A stretch of DNA of 64,000 bases from Telopea speciosissima (Eukaryota; Streptophyta; Magnoliopsida; Proteales; Proteaceae). The notes below the pieces were generated by a model. That model saw only the letters and a list, made by a program, of their open reading frames with translations. It did no database searches and was not told the DNA's origin. Each line of letters begins with the position of its first letter. The first letter of the stretch is position 1. The DNA is taken from positions 8,507,307 to 8,571,306 of the forward strand of contig NC_057920.1 in the NCBI RefSeq assembly GCF_018873765.1. Reading direction: 5' to 3'. Position numbers and translations under genes: made by a program. Shown here piece by piece: positions 36,801 through 48,500 of this stretch.

Positions 36801-39800
36801 ATATTCTCCAATGTCATTTTCAACTAATTACAGTGGTGTAGTTGGTACGAGGATTTAGGTCAAATTATGAAATTCTTCTATATTTTTACTGCTTGACATG
36901 TGAAACAGAATTTTTTTAGAGTTGTGAATTCCTTTCTGAGAATTTCCTGCTGTCTAGAAACAAACCTAGGCTGGCGGTACCCTGTTTTTGGTAGATTTTG
37001 GCAGTTTTTTGATGGGTTGATTACTTCCAATCTATCCATCGGATCACTCTACCCTTTTAGGGTAGTGAACCTTCTATTTTAAATGTCCCCTACCTTGGCT
37101 GGATGCTGATCAGAGTTATGGATGCAAAGTAATTGAATATTTCTTCTTGGCTGTGTTGTTTGATACCTGAAATTCTAGGCAGTTACTGATTTTGTGATTA
37201 CTTCAGATCAAGTTCCTTTATCTCCCTGATTTTTAGGGCTTTTGAAAACCTTCTCAGATAAGTTCTTCGATCTCAATTTGGGCCAGATTTGAGCCCTGGT
37301 TTTTGCTGCATTACAAAATCTCTCTTCCACCTGGTGGTACTCTGTTTTGCTACTTCAGTTGCAACATTATACTTTTCCTTATTTCTTCAATTTCAGCATT
37401 GATTTAGGGCAGTAATGGCCCTTGGTTTAGCATCAGTTGTGACAGTCAGATTTGAATTCCAAGTTCAGCCTTGATCTTCTCTGTTAATCTCTGGTGCACT
37501 CCACAGCCAAAGTGTTTTCAAACTTTATTTGCTGTTATGAATTCCTTTCTGAGAATTTCCAGTGGAGTTGCAGGAAAGGGGTGGGGTATTTTAGGTTGAA
37601 GATGAAGGAAGAGTAGTACTGTAAATTTAATTCTAATGTTTTAGTATAAGGGTAAAATAGTTCTTTCACACCAATAACTAACAGCAGACTAACACCGTTA
37701 CTGTAGAGGGGGACATTTGAGTTTTTTCAAATACCAGGGGGTGATCTGTAATTTACCCAAAAAAAAACTAACCTTCCCTACTTCATTGATTTTGTTTTGT
37801 CCCTTATGTAAACTCCAATCCAAGTTTACCCCTGGTTATTATATCCAACTCCTTTTTGTATCCTCCTTAAATACCAAACAATCCTTTTAAGTTCTGGTTA
37901 TTTACAGTTCTGCCACTATTCTAAACTTCAATATAATTACGGAACTGCTATTATTTTTTGCATTTGAGTTTCTAGTACTTGGTTGGACCCATAGCAAACC
38001 CAACTTGGGTTTTTCAACCCCGGGATCGCATCACCTTGTTATTTTGTGCATAATGAGTAGATTTCTAACTTAAAAAAAGCAAAGTGTGGTGAATGCTAAC
38101 ACTTTCTAATGCAGTAGCACTTGACTGGTTGGACCAACCAAGGAACTAAAACTCGTCTCGATTACAGGTTTCGACCTGGCCAAATGTTGGGGTATTTTTT
38201 TTTCCAACTCGATGGCTGGTTTCGGTGGGTTTTAGACCTAGTTTGGTCATGAAAGTTGGTTTATAGCTTATTTTGGGCCATTTAAACCCAATGGCACTAT
38301 CAGATTTTGAAAAATCAAAGTCCAAATAGGAGTTTCAGTTAGTGGGAAACCAGGACATACACTTATGCCAGAAACCAGGACAGACACTTATTTATGCCTA
38401 ATATCATTTCAGTAAATGTATTTGTATTTCATTTACTTAAGATATTATTCATAAATAAGCAAATACCCCCTATTTGAATCCAATAAAAATAGTTTTAAAA
38501 ATAAATTCCAAAAGGATAAAAAGTCAACCCTCAATTCAAGAACAAAAACTGGATTTTCGACGGTAGGTGCAATTTTCAACTTTCTAATGTTGGGGTTTTT
38601 CTCAAATCTAAAAATTCCATAAATCTTAATATGGTAAAACATTGCTAATTTGCTAAAAATCAAAAGTGCGGTAAAATATTCAATTGCTTAAATCTGATTT
38701 ATATTGAAAGAGTTATGTACTGGTCAATCTTAATTTGGTGTACGCAAATGCCGTCAAAATCGCTCTGAATGAAAATATTTTTTTGGCATAAAAACAAATG
38801 AATATTTTACCTCACCTTTGGTTTTTAACAATGTTTTACCATATTAAGATTTATGAAATTTTTAGATTTGAGAAAAACCCCAGCATTAGAAAGTTGACAA
38901 TTTCACCTACCGTCGAAAATCCAGTTTTTGTTCTTGAATTGGGTGGTTGACTTTTTATCCTTTTGGAATTTGATTTTTAAAACTATTTTTATTGGATTCC
39001 AATAGGGGGGGTATTTGCTTATTTATGAATAATATCTTAAGTAAATGAAATCAGTATCTGTCATGGTTTCTGGCATAAATTAGTGTCTGTATAAAAGGGT
39101 TTGCATAAATAGGTGTGTGTATACCAAATTTTCCCACCGAGATGACCAAAACCATGAGATCTCGCCAGATTCTGGAACTAATATGCTTGATTTTGGGTCG
39201 AGATCTCGACTCGACTGGAGATCTCGCCGAGATGGGGTAATAAATGGTATCGCTTAAGATCTCGTCTCGAGCTCACGAAAAAGCGAGATTTTCGTCGAGA
39301 TCTCGCGAGAATTAGTTCCATGGGACCAACATGACCGAGTTTGGAAACCCAAACCCAGATGGAACTGGTTAACTCAGGTTTTTGGTCCACTAAGGTTTAT
39401 TTATTTGTTTTGAGTTGCATACTTAGGATAGTTTCAGTTTCATATTCCAAATAAGAATCTTTGATATTGTTTATTTAAGGATTGTAACCCAACATTGGAA
39501 CACAGTGAATGAAATAGAAAATTGAATTGGGTTGCCCGACGTGTGTGTTGAAGAGATTTCTCTCCCTCCCCCTGCAACTCTGAGATCCCTCTCAAGTTTC
39601 CCTTTCTTCCCTAACCGGCCCTCCATCACTTACATGTCATACCTTATTATGGCCATGTAAATAAATTCTACAGGGCACAGGCATATCTGACTTATTTGTT
39701 TATTTACTTCTGATTCATGACACAATTGTTTTGAAATACCAGAATGACATTGATTGTGACCAACCTTAGCAAGATAGTAAATGAATTTTCTTTACTTCAT

Positions 39801-42553
39801 TTTATCAGCTTTGGTTTTCATAAACTGGGTCTTCAATTTCATGATATACTAATTCAATCGTGTTTTAGCGTCTTTGTTCATTATATTCTAAATGTGGAGC
39901 TGATTCCGTAAATTTGTCAACTGTACCAATAAACAGATGCATGGAGGCTACCCCCAGTTTGGCATGTGCCAATAAGTGTGTTTTCTGTTGGAGACACCAC
40001 ACAAATCCTGTTGGAAAGAGCTGGAAGTGGAAAATGGATCCTCCTTTAGAGATTGTAAATGCTGCCATAGAACAACACACAAAAATGATAAAGCAGATGA
40101 AAGGAGTTCCTGGTAGGTCTTTGATGTTTAATGCCTTTGCATATATGTGTCATTTGCCTAGCATGTATTGGTGTGTGTGTGTGTTTATGTTTTGAAAGCA
40201 TTTTCTTTATTTAAGTTCTCAGAGTGTAGAGCAAGATCCGGAACATGGTCTTCAATTACCATTACTGGATAAATTCAAGGGGGTGTTGGGATGCATTTAA
40301 TAGTCTAAATGTAATTATGATACAATGTATTATGATTAAGCATCAGTTTGACAACCAACCCTAAATTTTACTGTTAAATTTAATTCTAAAATGCGTGAAA
40401 TGATAGTGCTACTCTGCTAAGTTGGTCATAATTAGTTTTTATTAAATGCAAAAATGCATTATGCAAACATGTGACTTTGGAGGGGGGAGAGGAGCACGTA
40501 GTAGAGAAAGACCGAGTGAAATAAGAAGGCGCTGCAGTGGGCCTGTTTTGTCCAAGTACAAGAGAAAATTGATAGGGACAGAGAAAGAGCAAACGGTGAA
40601 ATCTCTGCCTTCATGATTTCTTTATTTATTTTTGGGTACTAAATGATTCCATGCTTCTCACCTATACACGAACTTGTTGTACACAAGCTAATAAAAATGT
40701 TAGAAACAACATTATTTAGAGGAAAAAAATGTAAGTAAAAAAAATCGACTGCCTAGGGACCTAGGCATCCCAAGGCACTCTAGGCGACGCCCAAAGTCCC
40801 AAGGTGCCTGCCTTGTTAAGTTAGAATAAGGCAAGCTACTGCCCAACCCTTGGAAATCAGCCCGGATGCCTAGGTGACACTTTGACAACTAAGCTCCTAA
40901 TGTAGTTCTAGATTGGTAGGAGACCAAGTAGAAGCCAATAACCAGGATCTGCCATGAACTGGGTAATTCGGCTAGGTCAAAATAGGTGAAAATTATGAAA
41001 TTAGGGTTAGGGTTTGGTGGTAGGGTTTTGTCAAGTTGATGTAGGGGAGTCTATTAGTGAAGGTCACATTAAGTTTTAATGGTGTTAGGGTTGTAAACTT
41101 GGATTGGCAGCAGGTAGGTAGTCTAGGGTTTTGGGTTTTTAAAAGTGGAAGGTGAGGGAATCTAGGGTTTAGGATGAGTGGATCGGAACCAGGTTTGGAT
41201 CGAGTGTTCCTAAGGGGGAATGGGACACTCGGTCAGACTTCGGTGGGATTCTAATGGTTAGACTGGGCTGGGCAGAAATTAGGGTTTTGGGGAATTAATG
41301 GAGGTAGTGTGTGTTAGGATTTTAGTGGGAGGATGGGGCTGCAAAGTAGATCGAGTTCTCCTAGGGGGCAGGGGAGAATTTTATCCAAAGATGGAGAGTT
41401 TTGGCTGGCTGGTTTGGCCTGGACAGGATTTGGGTGTTGGGGAAAGTGAAAACAAAAGGGGGGGGGGAATGTTAGGGTTGGTGGTTTAGAGGATTAGGAG
41501 AAGAAAGGTTGGGGGATGGGGAGATTCAAACTCACTGTTGTTGCAGAGAATCCTTGGCAGCAGCTTGTTTGAAGATGAAAACTTTGAATAAAAATCAGAT
41601 CTTGGTCTAGAACTTGATAGTAGAGTTTCAATAGGACCACCCGGGCTTCACACCGCAAGGTGTTGATTGGATCACACACCAATCCCACCAGCCTTGATCA
41701 GACACAAGACTATCTTCAATGGAGAAGACAAAGTTGCAGAGGAGCTTCAAGAGTTTTTAAAAATTTCAGAGGTAATCTTTCCTCTCCACGATTTTATTAC
41801 TTATATGATCTGGCCATAGGTCTTACTCCTAACCAGCGTAGGAGAAGGTATGGTCCCTCCCCTAGCCGAGCCCTAATTACAATGCTCCTAATTCATGTGA
41901 CTAACTTAAGTTGGTCGCATGACACTTAAATAAAAACAAATAAATAAAAGACTAATTAAGTTGGACCACTGGTTCAACCAGCTTTGGACCTGTCAAACTT
42001 ATTTCATGAAAAATAAACTATGGAAACTACTAAGGATTTGTATGGTGACTTTCCAAAAAATTGGTTCTGGTGTTTTTTCTGATTCTGGGGGCAGAATTGA
42101 AACAGATTATGTATGTGCCGGTCCGTTTCTGTGATTTTTTGAAACGGACCGGGTGATATAATAGATTCTAGCTGGGTTTTGAGAAACTCCAAAACCACGT
42201 TTCTCACTTCTCAGAATTGGTTCTATGAAAAAACGGGGAAACAATGTTGACTTAAGTTAACGAGGGGCATTTTTGGCATTTTCCATCAAAACATAACATT
42301 CACTCAAACCTAAACCCTGTTCTTTGTAATCACACAAGAGACAGCTTCGACCGACCTCTGCAACTCTCAAGTTCTCGTGCAAGCACTCCCGTCATTCTTC
42401 CCCAAGCTGCAGCGGATGATAGAAGGCATACAAGAAGCAAATACCACTCTTCACATCGGTTTAAATTTGCCAAGGGTTCTCTATTTTTTTTTGTTCAGTC
42501 AGATGGGTTAGGGTTCAGACCGTTCCTTCTCTTCTTTCTTCCCCCACTCTTCT

Positions 42554-42592
<39 letters not shown>

Positions 42593-45500
42593 GGTTTCGT
42601 TTTTGGTGTATTCAAGAGAGATTCAGGCCTGAGTTCGGTTACATTGTCTACTCCCTTCCTTGCGCTGAGAAGATCTTGCCTCTGAGTTCGGTTACAAGAG
42701 ATTATGTTTTCTGACGTGAGACTGGGGACCCGGGCTAGAGGTCTTGTTTCTCTGAGGCTGCCTTGGGATTGTCTTGTTGGTCCTTTGCTTTTTGGTTTGT
42801 TTAGTGAGTAGTTTTTATATGGGCTCTTGCCTTTGATTTTGCTCGCCCTTGCCGTTTTGGCGGGTGTTGTATTTGGTTCGCGCTTGTTCCCTTCCCCCCC
42901 TCTCTCCTTTGGTAATGAAATTATTTATTCATCCAAAAACAAAAAAAAAAAAAAAAAAAAAAAAAAAGAAAAAAAGAAAAAAGAAAGAGAGAGAGAGATT
43001 CAGGCACCCTTTTGAGATTTCTTCGTATTTCATTTGCGAATGAATTATGAGTTGTCTTTAGAAAAGGGGTTCTTTCCGGAAGAAGCTATTCTTCAAATCC
43101 TTGCGAGATTGCCCATTAAATCCTTACTCTGATGCAAGTCTGTTTGTAAGTCTTGGCGCAGATTGCTCTCTAACAAGTATATTATTCAAATCTACAATGA
43201 TGTATCATCTAAGAACCCCATGGTGTTGGTAGAGGTCATCAAATCCTTCTACACCAAATCTAGTTTTATCTGTGTGGATAGATTAATGGGTGTCTCCAAG
43301 CTCTCTTTGGATTTCTTAAAGGATAGAGTGAAAGTTAGAGCCTCTTGTAATGGGTTATTGTGTTGCACTCGCATCCAATAAGGGTGTGTATTATGCCTGC
43401 AATCCAATGACTCGAGAGTTCAAGCTGCTTCCCAGGACCAGAGGAAGGCCCATGACTCGGTTCCATCCTGATGATGAAGCTACCCTTGTTGGTTTGGGGT
43501 TCAATATATCCATCCTGAAATTCAATGTTGTCTTAGCTGGTTTTTTCCGCCCTTTTGGATGTAGGCCGCTTGATTCCTTCATTTGCCTTGTTTTTTATTC
43601 GGAGACCAACACATGGAAGAGATCTGTTTCCTCCGAATCTGATGAATTCACCCATATGAATAAGAATCAAGTTGTATTCGTCCAGCTGGTTGTATATCCT
43701 TGTGCTTGATTTGGGTAATGACGTTTGGAGGAAAATTCCGTTGCCAGCTGAAGTGATCAGTAAAGGTGAGACTGGAAGCAGAGTTCATTTGTTGGAGTTG
43801 GGCGGGTCCTTGTCTGTAATTCAGATTTCAGAAGCTTGGGTGAGTATATGGGTTTTGAAAACTAGGATTTATAGAGAAAACTATTTATGTTAAAATGGCA
43901 ATCCATACATGTTTCTGTTTCTCTGTAATAGCGGAAACAATTTTTTACTAGGTTTACCATACAACGTTTGTTGGTACAGAATTATTCCAAAAATCTAGAA
44001 ACAAAAAATCGATTCTGACTCGGAACCAATTTTTTGAAATTGAATGGTTGCCATACAGATCTTAAGTAACTAACTACTACGACAACAACTCAGCCTTATC
44101 CCAACGAAATGGGATCGGCTACATGGATCCTTTCAAAAGCAAAGTAGAGAAAACTGAGGTCCTCACAAATTGAAAGAAAAGTAAGAGGAATGATGAAATA
44201 AGATAAGAAAAGTGATAAATGGAAAATGAAAAGGAGAGTAAGAGGAAAGAGGCAAGCCTAGGAAATCAAAAAAATCTCAGCTACCTGGTGTCGACAATGT
44301 GGATCTTTGCCCCTCAATAGGCTCTATCTGAGGTCATACTTGGCACAAGACCCAAACTATGCATGTCATTCTTCACAACTTCACCTATGGTCATTTTAGG
44401 CCTGCCCCTAGCTCGTTTAGCTCCCTCAATCGGAATCAGATCACTCCTCCTTACTGGGGCGTCCCCAAACCTCCGTTGCACATGGTCAAACCACCTTAGA
44501 CGATATTCTCGAAGCTTGTCACTGATCGGTGCAACTCCCATATCAGCTCTAATACATTTGTTCCTCACTTTATCCTTCCTAGTTTTGCCGCTCATCCATC
44601 TTAACATCCTCATCTCTGCAACTCAGCTTCACTATATGACACTTCTTAACTGCCGAACATTCTGCCCCATACATCATAGCAAGTCGGACCACAGTCCTAT
44701 AAAACTTTCCTTTAAGATTTAAAGGAATGTGTCGGTCACACAGTACTCCGGTCGAACCTCTCCACTTCATCCATCCATTCCCCTTTAATCCTTTGTGAAA
44801 CATCATCATCTATATCACCTTCTTTGTGTATTTATAGATTCCAGATATTTGAAATAGTCACTTGGTGGTAGCTCTATCTCCTCAATTTTCACTATGTCAT
44901 GATCCATCATAGTGTGGCTAAAGTTACACATCATGTACTCCGTCTTTGATCTACTAATCTTAAAGCCTCTTGTTTCCAAGTTCGATCTCCACATTTCTAA
45001 CTTAGCATTAATCCTTGCTTTTGTCTCATCCACCAAAACGATATCATCGGCGAAGAGCATACACCACGTTACCTCATCTTGGATGTTCTTGGTTTATTCA
45101 TCCATGATAAGCGCAAACAGATATGGGCTTAGGGCTGATCCTTGATGTAACCCAACCGTAATTGGGAATTTCTTACCCTGGCCTCCCACAGATCTCACAC
45201 TAGTCACCACATACACATACATATCTTTAATTACATCTATATATTTACTCGACACCCCTGTCTTCGCATGAACATGCTGGGTTAAATCTCTAGGGACTCT
45301 GTCATAGGATTTCTCCAGGTCAATAAAGACCATATGGAGGTCCTTCTTTCTAGCTCTAACTTATGTCGTGGATCTACCTGGCATAAAACCAAATTGATTC
45401 TTCGAGATATGAGTCTCTCTTCTCAGACAGGCTTCAATAACCTTATCCCAAAGGTTATTATAGTACTACTAGTACTACTAATACTACTTGGACAGCTTCT

Positions 45501-48500
45501 TGTTCATCTTCTTCTTGTGGATGTAGTGCTTCAGTTCTGCATCAGCTCCATATGGTTTTTATTGACTTAGAAAAAACTTATGATAGAGTCCCTAGAGAGT
45601 TATCATGCCAAGTATTAGAGAAGAAAAGTATTTCAAGAAAATATATGGACATAGTTAAAGAAATATATAATGGTGTAATGACTAGTGTAAGAACTCTTGG
45701 GGGTTGGGCGGTAGAGTAGTGAATTCCCAATTACCATTGGATTACATCAAAGATTGGATTTAAGGCTTAAGACCATATTTGGTGTGCTAATCATAGATGA
45801 GTTGACTAGAGACATTCAAGATCGGATCCCTTGTGTATGTTTTTTTTTCCCTGATGATGATATTGTTTTGGTGGATGAACCAAAGCAGGGATAAATGCCA
45901 AGTTGGAATTATGGAGATCAACCTTGGAATCAGAAGGATTTAAGATATGTAGAACAAAAATAGAGTATATGGAGGAAAAAAAATGATAGAGAGACATTGC
46001 AAAGTAAAGATTTTCGGTACCTAGTCATAAATAAAGAAGGAAAAATAGAGGATGATGTTGCACAAAGAATTAAAATAAGATGGATGAAGTTGAGGGGTGC
46101 GTCCGGAGTATTGTGTGTAGGGATGTAAATGAATAGCCGAAATCCGTTTCCGTATCCGTTTAGCACTATCCGAATTTGTCCGAAAGCTAAACGGATACGG
46201 ATAGGCTATAGCTATCCGAAAAGCTATATTTACATGTAAACGGATAAAATATCTGATCCAAATCCGTGTCCGTATCCGTTTAGCACTATCTGAATCCGTC
46301 CGAAAGCTAATCGGATGCGGATGTGGATATAGCACAATCCGAGCCGAATCCGATCCGTTTACATCCCTAATTGTGTGATCGACGCATTCTTTTAAAACTC
46401 AAATGAAATTTTTATAGTACAGTTACATTACCAGCAATGATGTATGGAGCTGAATGTTGGGTAGTGAAGAAAGAATATGTAAATAAACTTAGTGTAGCTG
46501 AAATGAGGATGTTGAGATGGATGAGTGGTAACACTAGAAAGGAGAAAGTAAGGAATGAACAAATTAGATTACTTTAGGAATAGCTCTGATACATGATAAG
46601 TTGCGAGAAAATCGTTTGAGGTGACATGGAAATATGCAATGGAGGCCTTTGAATACTCCTGTACGGAGGGGTGATTTGATTCAGATGCCTCTAGAAGAAG
46701 TGAGCAAGGTTCTAAATCTCGGGTTTCGACCAGGCTGAAACCGAGATATGGTTGAAACCTACCAAAATCAGGTCAAAACCTGGAACTTTTTCCCAGCCAA
46801 CTCGAGGCTGTGGTTTCGAGGCCCAGAAATGGTTTTTTAGGTCTGATTTTTTTGTGTACAACCAGTTTTTTTACATTCTAAACACAATGCATGAACTATT
46901 TTCACAAAAGAAAAAAAAAAAAACAAAAAACTCAAAAAGGTATTTGTGGTTATTGACCCAAGTTTACTAGTGTATGCTGAAGGATACAGTAAATCTGGTA
47001 TTACAAATATTTAGTTCACATAAAGTTAAAGTACAAGAACACTGAATAATACATGACATCCAAATAAAACAAAGGTGCTCAACAGTCAACACTTGCTTAA
47101 TTCCATGCGGAGTTTCTTGGTCGGTCCAATCCACGAGCAGCGTACCACTGAATATTTCGGAGCCGTTCCTCTGAATGTACCACATATTTATCCCATGATA
47201 TGCTCTGGGCCCAATTGTTCTGATAGTCCATAACTGCCATCTGTAGAGTCGTAGATCGGGCCAAGGACGCTAACATATATTAAATTCAATAAATTCTACC
47301 ATGTATTCAACAGTGTTGTACAAAAAATTTGATTTTTGGGACAAAAATACTATTATCTTTGAGAAGAGAGGTTCACACACTGGTAGAAGTCGGTTGATAT
47401 AGGCTGTAGATGCACCAAACAAAGGAAATATGTGAAGAAATCCACACTTGGAGGCCAAACTCCCACTCCTGTGTCAAAACCTGCAACTTCTCCACCGTCT
47501 CGATCGAAACTTGCAAGATATCACAAGTTTCGAAAGAAACATGTGATATTTATACTCTGGTTTGGTTTGGTTCAACTGTTTTGGACCAGTTTTGACTGAA
47601 ACCAGTCGAAACTGGTCGAAACCAACCGAAACCTGGAACTTTTCAAACTCCCACCAAGTTTCGTCTTGGTTTCTTGCGAAACCGAGATATCTCAGTTTTT
47701 TCGGTTGGTTTCGACCGAGTTCTTTTCCATGGAAGTGAGGAAAGACATGCAAGCTTAGGACTAGTAACACATATGGCTTTGAATAGAGCTGACTGGAGTA
47801 AAAGGATCCATGTAGCCGACCCCATTTAGTTTGGATAAGGTTGAGTTGAGTTGTAAATTTATGCAGTTCAATATCTATAGCACTTCTATTATGTAGTGGA
47901 CTAATTGATGTTTAGTTTATTGATTGATTGATACAGATTTGTGCTCACTGCAGGAGTAAAGCTGGAGCGTCTGTCAGAAGGTCTCTCTCCCAGGCATTGT
48001 GCCTTGTCACTTGTTGGTGAACCAATAATGTATCCAGAGATTAACTCTCTTGTGGATGAGCTACACCGAAGGCGGATATCTACTTTTCTTGTTACAAATG
48101 CACAATTCCCCGAAAAAATTAGATTGCTGAAGCCTATTACCCAGGTTCGCAGAATTCTTATTTTCATCTTTGGGAAGCAGATGGACTTGCTATAGGAAAG
48201 TGAATTTAAGGATTCTTAGTTACCTTAAGAACATGACTTCAACTTGTTGCTTCCAATACATGCAGCTATATGTGAGCGTAGATGCAGCAACAAAGGATAG
48301 CTTGAAGGCAATTGATAGGCCACTCTTTGGGGACTTCTGGGAGCGTTTCATTGTAAGTGTATTTTCCTTACAGAAAAAAGCAAGCTGATACTTTTAGCCC
48401 CCATTTGCTTAACGTGAAATAAAGTAAAATAAAATTTTCATTGGTAAGTAAATGAGATAATTGAACAAGATAATACATAAAAAACATAGAGCAAGATAAT

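Larger units (their letters stand above)
42032..44064. mobile_element. Gene-capturing DNA transposon P1-a, carrying an F-box fragment (TYW1 intron 3)
   Basis: The left end TAAGGATTTGTATGGTGAC and the right end, on the other strand, TTAAGATCTGTATGGCAACC are imperfect inverted repeats over about 45 bp (both with CAAAAAATTGGTTC). The subterminal 200 bp at the left match the inverted right end of the element at 53711-55220, and the right 170 bp match that element's left end. The two are the same family with different cargo. No transposase and no clear target duplication are found. An L1 fragment (42629-42991) is nested inside. Confidence 0.65.
45549..47860 (+). mobile_element. RTE-type LINE, 5'-truncated, plus strand, split by two hAT elements
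   Basis: Read on the plus strand: [106 protein letters not shown], then the tail GACCCCATTTAGTTTGGATAA near 47818. It is head to head with the minus-strand LINE. Insertions at 46118-46369 and 46705-47731 interrupt it cleanly. Confidence 0.8.
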
